DNA of 64,000 nt, taken from contig JAUFRC010000003.1 in assembly GCA_030410095.1 (NCBI GenBank), positions 248,001-312,000 on the forward strand, in the 5' to 3' direction. This stretch comes from Paracoccus cavernae (GTDB taxonomy: Bacteria > Pseudomonadota > Alphaproteobacteria > Rhodobacterales > Rhodobacteraceae). The translations under genes were made by a program, and so were the position numbers. Each line of letters begins with the position of its first letter. The first letter of the stretch is position 1. The notes under the pieces are model-generated. The model was not told where the DNA came from. It saw only the letters and a list, made by a program, of their open reading frames with translations, and did no database searches. Shown in pieces: positions 33,990-44,163 of this stretch.

Positions 33990-35006
33990 GTGTCGAAAAA
34001 CAAAAGCAAGCCGAGAAAAGCCTCGGTCAGTGCGAACAAGGTGGCCGAACTCGCGGGGGTGTCGCGCTCGGCGGTGTCGCGCACCTTTACCGACGGTGCC
34101 AGCGTCTCGCCCGAGACCCGCGCCAAGGTGCTCGCGGCCGCGGAAAAGCTTGGCTATCACGTCAACCATTTGGCGCGCGGACTGATCCAGCACCGCTCGG
34201 GCATCGTCTGCCTGATCGTCTCGGAAATGCAGACCCCTTATCAGGCCGCGCTGGTCGAGACCGCGATCCGCCGCCTGCAGGCCATCGGCAAGGTGGTGAT
34301 GGTGCTCAATACCGCGGGCCAGCCCGAGAATGTCGCGGCGGCCTTGCGCCAGACGCTGAATTACCGCGCCGATGCGACGGTGGTGATTTCCGGCGGACCG
34401 CCCGCCTCGCTGATCGAGACCTGTATCGAGAACGGCCAGCGCGTCATCCTGATCAACCGCAACGAGCCGATCGAGGGCGCGCAATTCGTGATCATGGACA
34501 ATGAAGGTGCCGCGCGCGAAGCCTGCCTGATGCTGCGCCGCGCCGGATGTTCGCGGCTGGCGCTGGTCAGCTCGACCGCCGGAACGCCCAGCATCGTCGC
34601 ACGTGAACGTGCCTTTCTCGCGGCCGCCGCAGAGTTCGGCCTGAGCGTGACCGTCAGTCGGAGCGGGCCGACCGGCTACGACACGGGCGCCGAGGCCGCG
34701 CGCCATCTGCTCGCGGCTTCGGACCGGCCGGACGGGGTGTTTTGCGCCACCGATCTGCTGGCCTTCGGTTTCATGGATGCGGCGCGGATAGAGTTCCGGA
34801 TGGCGATCCCCGACGATCTTTGCGTGGTGGGGTTCGACGATATCCCGCAGGCGGGCTGGATCGGCTACAACCTCACGACTTTTCGCCAGCCCTTGACCGA
34901 GATCATCGATTACATCGCGGGGATCATAGACGCCGACGAGGCCGATGTCCCGCGCGAAAAATCGCTGCCCGTGCAGATCGTCTGGCGCAAGACGGTGCGG
35001 CCCTAG
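33990..35006 (+). CDS. LacI family transcriptional regulator
   Basis: Intact regulator of about 338 residues. The helix-turn-helix and hinge read KVAELAGVSRSAVSRTFTDG, then AAEKLGYHVNHLARGLIQHR. The periplasmic-binding-protein-like effector domain includes GIVCLIVSEMQTPYQAALVE, VILINRNEPIEGAQFVIMDN, DGVFCATDLLAFGFMDA and VVGFDDIPQAGWIGYNLTTF. I prefer the GTG at 33990 (MSKNKSKPRKAS); another GTG lies in frame at 33951. It is divergent from the Na/Pi transporter and convergent with the phosphatase operon, whose last stop overlaps its own. Confidence 0.92.
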   Translation: MSKNKSKPRKASVSANKVAELAGVSRSAVSRTFTDGASVSPETRAKVLAAAEKLGYHVNHLARGLIQHRSGIVCLIVSEMQTPYQAALVETAIRRLQAIGKVVMVLNTAGQPENVAAALRQTLNYRADATVVISGGPPASLIETCIENGQRVILINRNEPIEGAQFVIMDNEGAAREACLMLRRAGCSRLALVSSTAGTPSIVARERAFLAAAAEFGLSVTVSRSGPTGYDTGAEAARHLLAASDRPDGVFCATDLLAFGFMDAARIEFRMAIPDDLCVVGFDDIPQAGWIGYNLTTFRQPLTEIIDYIAGIIDADEADVPREKSLPVQIVWRKTVRP

Positions 35007-36583
35007 ATCCGCGTCACCGTCATCGCGTCCAGATCGATCGCGATATCGCGGTTGGGCAGGCGGTCGAGATAGGCGCGCATGATCCGCAAAAGCGGGTCAC
35101 GGGGCGGCCAAGCCCGCGCATGTTTCGGGGTGCGGCAGATCGCGGGTGATGCGGTCATAAAGCGCCAACCGTTCGGCCGGAATATAGCCCGCCGCCAGAT
35201 CGGCAGCCTTGCGCAAGCGGTACCAGTCCTCGGCCAACTGGGTCAGCGACAGATCCGGCAGCGCCTCGGGGCGGCCCAGCAGCGCGCCCAGATCGCGCAG
35301 ATCCCCGCCCGCAAAAACGCAGCCATCTCTGGCGGCCATTCGCGCGGAATGTAGCGGTCCTGCACCACCGCGCTTAAATGGTGATCCATGAAAGCGCCGT
35401 GATTTTCCGCATGGCTGGCGGCAGGAGGCACGCGCCCGCCCGCGCCGCCTCGGCCTGATAGGCGGCATAGGCCAGATCATGGTCCGGCACTTCGGCCAGA
35501 TCGAGCGTGCGCAGGGTCAGGCGCGGCCCTCGCTTTCGATCAGCTTCATCGCGGGCGGAAAGCCCACCGGCGAAGGCGTCGCAAGGTTGAAAAAGGGCTG
35601 CGGCCCGTCATGGCGCGAGCAATCATTCACATGAAGATGCCCCGAGAAATGCAGCGGCACGCCGGTCGCGGCGAAGGCCTTTGCCGCGGCTGCGGGTGGG
35701 GCGCGGCGCGCAAGGCCGGTGGCGCCAAAGATCGCGACTTCCTCGGCCGAAGCGCCTCCAAGCGGGTCGAGCACCGGATAATGCGAAAAGGAAATCAGCT
35801 GCTTGCCCTGCGCCTTGGCGCGCGCGGCAACATCGGCCATCCAGCCGAGCAGATGGGCGCGATGCGCCATGACCGCGCCCCAACCGCCATCGGTCGGGTC
35901 GTGATAGGCCTTGGGATCGGCGGGATCGACCAGCCCATTGCGCGGCGCGCAGACATTGGCGTCCAGCGCGAGAATCCAGATTCCGCCACGGGTTCGACCA
36001 GATAGGAGCTGTCGATCATCTGCACGCGGCTTTGCCCGTCGGGGCTCGCGACAAGATAGGAGCGAGCCGCGAAATCCGGATCTGTTCCGAAGGGCGTTTC
36101 CCAATGCAGATCAGAGGGTTCTGGGCGATAACCAAGGTGGGCCATCAGCTTCAGCGCGGGGGCGGTGCCGATAGTCGCGGCATCGGGCGAATGGGCGGAA
36201 TCCACGACCACCGGCGCGCCATCCGCGGTCAGGAAGGTCTTGATCTGCGGGCGACCGGCCAGCGCGTAGAAATCGTGATTGCCCGGCGTCGCCAGCACGC
36301 GCAGGCCGTGGCGCTGTCGGTAATCCGCCAGAATTTTCAGCGCGGCGCGGATATTGGGCTCTTGCCCGTCATCGGTCAGATCGCCGACCAGCAGCACCAG
36401 CTTGGCGCCCTCGGCCACCGCGCGCTCAAGCGCGGCGCGAAAGGCCGGAATGCTTTCGTTGAAAACGCGGGTCGAGGCGGCGGTCTCGGCAAAGCTGCGG
36501 ATCGCTCCGGTCAGGCCCGAATTTTCGGGCTGCCAGCTGCAATCATGGACATGCGGGTCGGCAATGACGGCGATCTTGGTCAC
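35003..36583 (-). CDS. Metallophosphoesterase (calcineurin-like), about five frameshifts
   Basis: Cytoplasmic binuclear-metal phosphoesterase of about 525 residues. Metal ligands follow family order: IAVIADPHVHD, LLVGDLTDDGQEPNI, LATPGNHDFY, FSHYP and FSGHLHVND. The C-terminal part (DRYIPREWPPEMAAFLRGG, RAYLDRLPNRDIAIDLDAM) has no domain I recognise. Breaks fall near 35990, 35520, 35415, 35330 and 35100, so this gene is one of the most damaged. The GTG start at 36583 overlaps the phosphatase stop as GTGA. The stop overlaps that of the convergent lacI gene. It probably dephosphorylates an imported organophosphate. Confidence 0.8.
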
Positions 36584-37200
36584 GCGAGTGCCGCCTCTGC
36601 GCAGTCATGCTCGGGCTCGATCAGCCGCGCCCAAGCCGCGCTGCGCTCGGCGGCGGCAATCAGCATCGGCTTTGGGGTCGAGTCCCATTCATCGGGCCGC
36701 AGCTCGCGCTTGACGCGGACATGGGCAATGGCATCGGCCAAAGTCGGGAATTCCTGCGGCAGGTGCAGGTGCAAAAACAACGAGACCAGCGCCACCGAAC
36801 GCGAGCGTCCGGCGCGGCAGTTCACCAGCACATTGCCGCGTTCGCGCAGCGGATAGCTGGGCTTGTCGGGCAAGATCTGCTCGAGCGCGCCCTTGAGCTG
36901 GAAATAACCCGCCAGCATCATCGTATCGGGATTGCCCGGCCCGTCGACGATGCCCAGCTTGTAGTAGCGGATCTGTGCCGGCCCGTATCCCACGCCTGAA
37001 TCGTGCGATATTTCATCATCTTGCGAGACATAGTTGAAATCAAGATTGACCGCGCAGTTCAAAACCGTGCTGATCCCGTTGGCGCGCAGCAGACCGACAT
37101 CCGAAGCCCCCTCGCGGCCCCCGACATAAAGATCGACGCCGAAATCGGGCAGGTTTTCGTAGACACGGCTGATCCAGGGGCGGTCATAATGCGGGCTCAT
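36580..37200 (-). CDS. Dual-specificity/tyrosine-type phosphatase
   Basis: Intact 206-residue phosphatase of the cysteine-based DSP class. The P-loop is VLVNCRAGRSRSVALVSLFL, with C-x5-R. The N-terminus reads VYENLPDFGVDLYVGGREG, then VLNCAVNLDFNYVS. The start MSPHYDRPWISRVY at 37200 overlaps the stop of the inositol-phosphatase gene. Sitting between two metabolic phosphatases suggests a small-molecule phosphate ester, perhaps a phosphoinositol or polyol, as substrate. Protein phosphotyrosine remains possible. Confidence 0.88.
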   Translation of the reverse strand: MSPHYDRPWISRVYENLPDFGVDLYVGGREGASDVGLLRANGISTVLNCAVNLDFNYVSQDDEISHDSGVGYGPAQIRYYKLGIVDGPGNPDTMMLAGYFQLKGALEQILPDKPSYPLRERGNVLVNCRAGRSRSVALVSLFLHLHLPQEFPTLADAIAHVRVKRELRPDEWDSTPKPMLIAAAERSAAWARLIEPEHDCAEAALA

Positions 37201-38047
37201 GCGATCCTCAGGGATTGGGCTCGGGATTGGCTTTCGGGCAGAAGGTCGCGGCCTGCGAGCAGCGGAATGGTGGTTGCCCGCGACAGGATGTCGGCCACGG
37301 CGGGGGTCGCGGCAAGGACGGAGCCGCCCTGCGCCAGCCCGTCGGCGGAGAGGAAGGGGCCGGTCACGCCGCCCGCCTCGCGTACCAGAAGCAGTCCGGC
37401 AAGGCAGTCCCAAGGGTTCATGTGCAATTCGGCATAGCCGTCGCTGCGCCCGTCCGCGACATAGGCCAGACCCAGCGCCCCCGAGGCGCCGCGCCGCACA
37501 TTGCTGCCCGCTTCGAACAATTCGCTTTGCGCCGCGACATAGCTCGCCAGCGGGCGACGGTTCGACCAGCCCATCTCGAAGGAGGTCGCGGTGATGTCGG
37601 TGGTTTCCGAGACATGGATCGGCCGACCGTTGCGGGTCGCGCCCTCGCCCAGCCGCGCCAGATAGGTCTCGTCGAGGGCGGGGTTCACGATGCCGCCCAG
37701 CTGGACCTCGCCCCCGGCCACGAAAGCGATCGAGATGCAGAAATGGGGAATGGCGCGGGCGAAATTCGCGGTGCCATCGATCGGATCGACCACCCAGACC
37801 TGATCGCGCGGCGCGCCGCCGGTTTCCTCGCCCAGAAAGCCGTCCTCGGGGAAGGCCTCGGACAGGCGGGCGCGGATATGCGCTTCGACCGCGCCATCGG
37901 TCTCGGTCAGGTAATCTTGCGGCCCCTTCATGCCGACGGGCCGGCCCTCCTGCTGGCGGAATCCGTCGAGGGCGAGGACCCTGCACTCGCGAGCAGATCC
38001 CGCAGGAAGGTCTCGCGTCGGGCCATGTCATCATTCGTGAGCGTCAT
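37197..38047 (-). CDS. Inositol-monophosphatase family phosphatase, one frameshift
   Basis: Mg-dependent, Li-sensitive family phosphatase (SuhB/IMPase, HisN-like), about 283 residues. Motifs are FLGEETGGAPRDQVW, the metal-binding VVDPIDGTANFARAIPHF and MNPWDCLAGLLLVREAGG. The N-terminus MTLTNDDMARRETFLRDLLA starts at 38047 behind GAGGAA. It joins the rest after one lost base near 37985 (ALDGFRQQEGRPVGM). First gene of a three-phosphatase operon, with a LacI-type operator 35 bp upstream of its start. Confidence 0.9.
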
Positions 38048-38081
38048 CAGCAATTCCTCTTCGCCCGCTTCTTCGGCCAAA

Positions 38082-38097
38082 TTGCACAGCCGTGCAA
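38082..38097. promoter_or_regulatory. LacI-type operator, copy 2
   Basis: TTGCACAGCCGTGCAA lies 35 bp upstream of the inositol-monophosphatase-family start at 38047, in the gap after the ABC operon terminator. It matches the copies at 33797 and 43570 in 15 of 16 positions. Confidence 0.7.
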
Positions 38098-38117
38098 GGG
38101 TGGGCGGTGAAATCTTG

Positions 38118-38153
38118 AAAAAGGCCGGGACATCCCCTGCGGAATGCCCCGGC
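38118..38153 (-). terminator. Rho-independent terminator of the ABC operon
   Basis: On the minus strand an imperfect GC stem (GCCGGGGCAT against ATGTCCCGGC) is followed by CTTTTTC, the A-run at 38118-38122 on the plus strand. It comes 8 bp after the binding-protein stop at 38161 and separates the ABC operon from the phosphatase operon. Confidence 0.8.
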
Positions 38154-38160
38154 AGGAGGA

Positions 38161-39265
38161 TCACTTCGAGTAGGACAGCCGCCAGATGTCCTGCCAGTCC
38201 TGCCGGCTGTCCCAATCGTCCATGCCGGTCGAGGGTCATAGGCCAGCACCTCGCCGAGATGCTTGGAGATCCCAGAGGGCTCGTCTGCGGGCAGCTGCAC
38301 CGTGCGGTTCGACGAGATCTTGCCATCCTCGCCCTGCGGCGCGATGCCTTCGCCGGTCATGGCGTAATGGATGAACAATTTGGCGGCATTGGGGCTGTTG
38401 GTCCCTTTGACGATCAGCCCGACGGTCGAGTTCAAAAAGCCGATGAACGGGTCGACGCCGTTACACAGGCCAAGGGTCAGCTTGCCGTCTTCGTTGTCGC
38501 GAAACTTGGCGGCGCTGACCAGCCCGACGAAGGGCTCGGTCTGGCCATTGGCGGCAACGGCATCGGCGGCGGCCGAATCCGAATCCGTCAGCAGCGGGCC
38601 GTTTGCCGCAAGCGCGGTGACGAAGGCCTCGGTCGCGCTTGGCGCATCGGTTTCCAGCTTTTTGCCGTATTTCGCCTCATAGGCGGCCGCGACCTTGTCG
38701 TCGGCATGGCTGCGCATCTGGTTGAACCAATCGGTATAGGAGGGCTTGCCAAGCGGGTCCTGCATCGCCAGCTTGCCCTTCCATTCGGGATCGGTCAGAT
38801 CCCAAAGGTTCTTGATCGGACATTCCTTGTAAAGCGTGGTGTTATAGGTCAGCACATTGGGGCTGCTGACCACCAAAAGCGGGTTTTGCGCCTTGGGATC
38901 GATATCCCCGCCAGATCCGGTGGCACCCAGCTAGAGGCGAAACCCTCGGGCAGAAGCTGGCCCATCGCGGCGGGCACATCCGAAATCATCACGACATCGC
39001 CCTGCACATTGCCCGATTGGGCCTCGCGCACGACGCTTTCCAGCTGCGCGGTCGCCTTGCTTTTCGTGCCGACGGCCTTGACGCCGTATTTCTTGGAAAA
39101 GCTTTCGGCCATGTCGACGATCTTGCCGGTGCTGTCGACGACATTGATGCCTTCCTCGGCCTGAGCGGCCTTGATCAGCGCATCAAGGTCGAATTCCTCG
39201 GCGAGGACCGGCCCCGAAAAGACGGCCGTCAGAACCGCCAGCGGGATGAGTTTGGTGATGGTCAT
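38161..39265 (-). CDS. ABC substrate-binding protein, family 1, first of a tandem pair; two frameshifts
   Basis: Periplasmic binding protein of the class used for ferric iron, putrescine or sugar phosphates (AfuA/FbpA-like), about 365 residues. Signal peptide MTITKLIPLAVLTAVFSGPVL is cleaved before EEFDLDALI. The core has SSPNVLTYNTTLYKECPIKN, NLWDLTDPEWKGKLAMQDPL and SPNAAKLFIHYAMTGEGIAP. Breaks lie near 38905 and 38230. It ends QDWQDIWRLSYSK at 38161. No tyrosine pair typical of ferric binding is evident, so iron is unlikely. It is paralogous to the next gene upstream. Confidence 0.88.
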
Positions 39266-39307
39266 TGTCGTGTCGTCTCCCTGTTTTGCCCAAGTGATCC
39301 GGGCTTG

Positions 39308-40413
39308 TTAACGTGTGAGGCTGGTGCGCCAGATGTCTTGCCAATCCTGCCTTGCATCCAGATCGTCGCTGGCTTCGGCATTGTTCCAGGCCATCAGCTC
39401 GTCCAGATGCGCGCCGATCCCCGAGGCCTCATCGGCAGGCAGGCCGATGCGCGGGTCCGAGGGGACTTTGCCGTCAACGCTTTGCGCGCCGATGCCTTCC
39501 TCGGTCAGCAGGTAATGGATGAAAAGCTTCGCGGTATTGGGCGCGGGCGTGCCTTTGGCGATCACGCCGAGACCCGGATAAAGCCAGCCCGCAAAGGGTT
39601 TCATCCCCGTGCAAACCGCAAGCTGATAGCCCTTGTCTTCGTTGTCGCGAAACTTCGCGGTCGAGAGCATGCCGAAAAAGGGCCGCTCCTGCCCCGGCGC
39701 GCCGATCGCATCCGAGACATGCGCACTATCCGAGACCAGCGGCCCGTTTGCGGCAAAAGCCTTGACCCAGGCCTCGGTCGCGCTGCCCTGCGCAGCGTCA
39801 AAGGGCTTGCCGAAATGGTCCTGATAGGCGGCGGCCATTTCCGCGTCATGATCGCGGGCGAGCTGGTTGAACCAATCGGCATAGGCGGGCTTGTCGAGCG
39901 GATCCATCAGCGTCACCCGCCCCTTCCAATCAGGATCGGCCAGCTGCCAGACATTGGTGATCGGGCAGCTCTGATGGGCGCCCGAATTATAGGCCCAGAC
40001 ATGGGGGTCGCTGACCACGATCAGCGGATCGCGCGTGCCTTCGCTTAAATGCGGGGCAATATCGTCGGGCACCCAGCTTTCGACGATGCCCTGCCCGATC
40101 AGATCGGATGCCACCATCGCCGCATCCGCCGCCAGCGAGACCGAGCCGCTGACATTGCCAGCCTGATGCTCGCGGATCAGCAGATCGAGCTGTCCCGCCT
40201 CGTTGACCTTCTTGCCCGAGACTTTCAGCCCGTATTTCTGGCTGAAGGCATCGGCGGTATCGACGATCTTGCCGGTGACGGCATAGACCGTGGTCGGGGC
40301 TCGGATTTCGCGGCCTCGATCAGCGCGTCAAGGTTGAAGCCCTCGGCATGGGTCAGGCCCGCCAGCAGGCTCAGCGGCAGGGCAAGAAGCGTGCTTTTCA
40401 TCTTTGCATCCAT
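39308..40413 (-). CDS. ABC substrate-binding protein, family 1, second of the tandem pair; one frameshift
   Basis: Paralogue of the protein at 38161-39265, with the same order of motifs: EGFNLDALIEAAKSE, DPLIVVSDPHVWAYNSGAHQ, VWQLADPDWKGRVTLMDPLD, AAKFRDNEDK-like STAKFRDNEDKGYQL and APNTAKLFIHYLLTEEGIG. It ends RQDWQDIWRTSLTR. The signal peptide MKSTLLALPLSLLAGLTHA could start at 40401; an upstream ATG at 40413 is also in frame. The frame breaks near 40300. Two diverged receptors probably feed one permease and widen its ligand range. Confidence 0.88.
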
Positions 40414-40417
40414 CGGT

Positions 40418-41564
40418 TCAGGCCTCACGCACGGCGGCGACGCCGGCATCGGCACGCGCCAGCGCCTCGTCGGCGGCGCTCAGGCGGTTGCGGTTGGTGT
40501 CGAAAACATGCAGCGCGCTGGGGCGGGCATGCAGCCAGACCTGCTCGCCGCCGCGCCAGCGCGGACATTCGGTGGTGGTCATGAAGATCATGCGGCCCGC
40601 GCAATTGATCTCGATGATCCAGCTGCCGCCGGTCGGCAAAACCCCGTCACCGTGGCCGCGTGATGAAAGCTGCCCGCCGGAACCGCCGCCTCGGTCGAGG
40701 CCAGTTTCAGCGCCTCGGGGCGGATCCCGACCGAGCCGAGATCGCCGCGCTCGCCCAGCCTGATCCGCAGCCAATCCTTGGCGCCGCGGTCCAAAGCATG
40801 ATCCGAGGCCAGCTCGAGAATGTTGATCGGCGGGCTGCCGACGAATTCGGCGACAAAGCGGTTGGCGGGGCGGTCATAAATGTCGTTGGGCGTGCCAAGC
40901 TGCTGCAAGGTGCCCTCGTTCATCACCGCGATCGAGGTCGCAAGCGTCATCGCCTCCCATTGGTCATGGGTCACGAAAAGGATGGTGGTGCGGAATTCCT
41001 CGTGGATGCGCTTCAGCTCGGCGCGCATTTCCAGCCGCAGCCGCGCATCGAGGTTCGACAGCGGCTCGTCCAGCAAAAGCACGCCCGGATTGACCGCAAG
41101 CATCCGCGCCAATGCCACCCGCTGCTGCTGCCCGCCCGACAGCTGCGAGGGGTAACGGTGGCGGTATTTCTCGATATCCAGCGCCTTCATGACGCGCTCG
41201 ACCCGCTCGATACGCTCGGCTTTGGGGACTTTGCGCAGGCGCAGGCCGAAATCGGTGTTGCGCTCGATGGTCAGATGCGGCCACAGCGCATAGGACTGGA
41301 ACACCAACCCCATGCCGCGCTTTTCCGGCCCGATAAAGACGCCCTTTTCGGCGCTGTCGACCACGCGCTCGCCGATGCGCAGCTCGCCCCCGAGAGGTTT
41401 TCCAGCCCCGCGACCATGCGCAAAGTCGTGGTCTTGCCACAGCCCGAGGGGCCAAGCAGGCACATGAATTCGCCGTCGCCGATATGAAGATCAAGCGCAG
41501 AGACCGCATTGGGCGAGCCCGCGCCATAGGATTTCTGCACATTGCTAAGGATGATGTCCGGCAT
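40418..41564 (-). CDS. ABC transporter ATPase (FbpC/PotA/CysA class), two frameshifts
   Basis: ATPase of about 380 residues. N-terminal half: Walker A LLGPSGCGKTTTLRMVAGLE, Q-loop GMGLVFQSYALWPHL, signature LSGGQQQRVALARMLAV, Walker B LLLDEPLSNLDARLR and VTHDQWEAMTLA. C-terminal TOBE-like domain: FVAEFVGSPPINILELAS, VGIRPEALKLAS. Breaks are near 41390 and 40645. The start MPDIILSNVQKSYG overlaps the permease stop as TGATG. Confidence 0.9.
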
Positions 41565-43425
41565 CAGTTTCCAAGTCCTTCGGCAAGATTGGTGCGGGTC
41601 AATTTCTGGGCAAGCAGCGTGCCCGCATAGGCCAGCCCCGCGATGATGAGGACCACCGCATTGGCGGCCTGGGTGTAGTTGTAATCGACGAGGCGCAGCG
41701 AAAACGTCGTCAGCACATCCGTCGCCGGAACCGCGAGGATGACGAAAAGGCTGAGCCCCTTGATCCCCGAGATGAAGGGCAGCAGGATGCCCGTCACCAG
41801 CGACCCCTTCTGGATCGGGATCACGACCGAGGTCATGCGCCTGAACCAGCCCGCGCCTATGATCTGCGCGGCCTCTTCGGGGTCTTTGCCCAGCTGCATC
41901 ATCGCCGAGATCCGGCCCGCGAGGCATAGGGCATCTGATCCGCCATCAGCGCCAGCACAAGGATGGCGGTGGTGCCGTAAAGCGCCGGAACCGGACCGCG
42001 CGGCACCGCGAAAAGCGAAAGATAGGCGGCGGCAAAGGCGATGCCCGGCACAAGATAGGGCATGAAGGTGACCTGACGCAGAAAGACCGCCAGCGGGCGA
42101 AAGCTGGTGCGGACCACGACATATCCGGTCAGGATGCCCAGAAGCCCCGAGCAGATCGACGCCATGCCGACGATCGAAATCGTATTCCACGCCGCCCGCC
42201 ACAGATCGGGGCTGAGCAAGATCCCGGTCTTCATCGCGACGGTCGGCAGGTCGCGCCCGATCCAGTAATCCAGCGTGAAATTCGACCATTCAAAGATGCC
42301 CGGACGGCGCATGACCGTCGACAGCGCCAGCGTAAAGATCGGCAGGCCGACGCTCAGAATGAACATGGTTCCGGCAAAACCCGTCGCGGGCAGCCGCCAT
42401 TTCTTCAGCCCCGAGGCGCGGTTCATCGAGCCTTTCGAGCCGACGGTGACAAAGCGGCGCGCCTCGCGGGCAAGCCAGGCATCGATCAGGATCGCAATCA
42501 TCCCGATCAGCATGATCGCGCCCGCAAGCACACCCGCAACGCCGGTCTGGCGCGAGCCGATCGAGCGGTAAAGCGAGGTCGCCAGCACGTCGAATTTCAC
42601 AGGCAGGCCGAGGACATAGGGCACGCCGAACTCGCCCAGACATTTGGCGAAGATTAAGACCACGGCCGACAGCAGCGCCGGACGCATCAGCGGCAGGATG
42701 ACCTGGCGGGCAACCGTTGCCGACGAGGCGCCAAGAATGCGCGCGGAATCCTCGAGCTGGCTGTCGAAGCGGCGCAGCGCCGAGCCGAAAAGCAAGATCA
42801 CGAAGGGCGTGTAATGCAGCGCCAGAATGACGGTGATCGGAAACTGGCCATAAGCGACCCAATCGGGCGGCGACAAACCGATGGCCTCCAGCCAGCCCTG
42901 CTGACCGCCGACGGTGCGGTTCTTGAAGAGCGTCGACCAGGCCAGCGCAAAGGTCCAGGCAGGCAGCATATAGGGCACGATCAACGCGGTGGCGAACCAG
43001 CGGCGGCCGAACATATCGGTCCGCGCGATCAGCCAGGCCAGAATCGTGCCGATCACCAGCGACAGCACGATGGCCCCGGCCGCGACTTTCAGCGTGTTCA
43101 GCAACGGCACCCAGAACAGATCCTGCGCGACGCGCGAGCTTAGCGCGCGCTCGAGGTAATACAGCGTGAAAGTGCCGCTTTCGGCTTTGATGCGGCGCTC
43201 GTCTCCGAATTGGACGGTGACGGAATCCCCCAAGATCGACAGGATCGGGACGATGATCAGGTAAAGAAACAGCACCGCCATCAGGATGGCGATGACCGTG
43301 GTCGGATCGCGCATTGCGAGTCTCAGCCGGTAGCGGAGGCGCCCGCCCGCGCCCGTCGCCCCGTCGATGTCGTGATCAAGCGAAGACACGAGCGGCACCC
43401 CTCGTCTTCTCTGCGCATGCAGCAT
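41564..43425 (-). CDS. Fused double permease of the FbpB/AfuB type, one frameshift
   Basis: Inner-membrane protein of about 620 residues with two permease modules in tandem, as in iron(III) and sugar-phosphate importers. The first has LNTLKVAAGAIVLSLVIGTI and EAA loop SARILGASSATVARQVILPL. The second starts around residue 330, with WRAAWNTISIVGMASICSGL and EAA loop AAQIIGAGWFRRMTSVVIPI, separated from the first by one break near 41925. The start MLHAQRRRG at 43425 adjoins a degenerate operator copy; MRDPTTVIAIL is a later alternative. First gene of a permease-ATPase-SBP-SBP operon. Confidence 0.88.
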
Positions 43426-43428
43426 CGT

Positions 43429-43444
43429 CAGCAGAGCTGTGCAA
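43429..43444. promoter_or_regulatory. LacI-type operator, degenerate copy
   Basis: CAGCAGAGCTGTGCAA matches the perfect palindrome at 43570-43585 at 13 of 16 positions. It lies immediately upstream of the permease start. The spacing of 141 bp between the two copies would suit repression by DNA looping. Confidence 0.45.
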
Positions 43445-43569
43445 TGTCGTCCTCCCCGTCAGGGCGCGGCGTTCCGCACCTCTTGTCTTTCATCCGGATG
43501 GACGCGGTCGCGTTCCATCCGCTCCTCAACCAAAAGCTTCCTATGGGGAATGTAGCACGTCAACATTTT

Positions 43570-43585
43570 TTGCACAGCTGTGCAA
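43570..43585. promoter_or_regulatory. LacI-type operator, perfect copy
   Basis: TTGCACAGCTGTGCAA is a perfect 16-bp palindrome, 145 bp upstream of the ABC permease start. The surrounding gap of about 360 bp (43426-43786) contains no gene. It also holds a GC-rich tandem repeat (unit GGGCGGTCGGC) near 43738-43767. Confidence 0.75.
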
Positions 43586-43786
43586 GTGTGGTGCGACGCG
43601 CCCTTCGGTTGGCGGGTGTGTAACCGGTCGGGATGTCAAAAAATGACAACGGGCCAAAAAGATCAAAGGAATGACAGCGGGATGCGCGCGCGTGCAGTTC
43701 CGGCTTTCAAGCGGCCGGACTGGGACATGCCCACGTCGGGCGGTCGGCGGGCGGTCGGCGGGCGGGACGGAGTCTGGCGCCAGAAC

Positions 43787-44163
43787 TCAGCGGCGGGCTC
43801 TCCACAGTGCGAAGCTGTAGAGCGTGGCATAGATTGCAGTCACCGTCAGCGGCAATGCGATGGTTGCGCGGATTTCGGGCGTGCCCGCAAGGCTGTGAAG
43901 CGTCGTCAGGATCAGGACCGAGGTCGCGACCGCGATCACCGGCGGCACGACCAGCCCGGCCGGTCCGGCGACGCGCGCCGAGAGCGTCTCGATCATCCGC
44001 TTGAGAAACAGCGTGATGAGGCCCGAGACGAGGCCCTGCACCACCCCGCAACAAGCGGTTGCGGCATCGGATGCGCGCGATTGGCGAAAGCCGCCCATGA
44101 GCCCATCGCCAGAAAGGCAACCGCGACATGGCCAAAGGAGCTGCGCGCAGGCCCGCCGTTCAT
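43787..44163 (-). CDS. Small multi-spanning membrane protein of unknown function, one frameshift
   Basis: About 126 residues with three or four predicted membrane helices: VAVAFLAMGSWAAFANRA, QGLVSGLITLFLKRMIETLS, GPAGLVVPPVIAVATSVLIL and IALPLTVTAIYATLYSFALW. It starts MNGGPARSSFGHV at 44163 and breaks near 44045. Its start overlaps the stop of the upstream frame as ATGA. I do not recognise the family. The divergent acyltransferase hints at envelope work. Confidence 0.6.

Noticed and set aside
38161..43425. Ferric iron ABC importer
   Set aside because: LacI operators, adjoining phosphatases and no evident iron-binding tyrosine pair in the binding proteins make a phosphate ester more likely.
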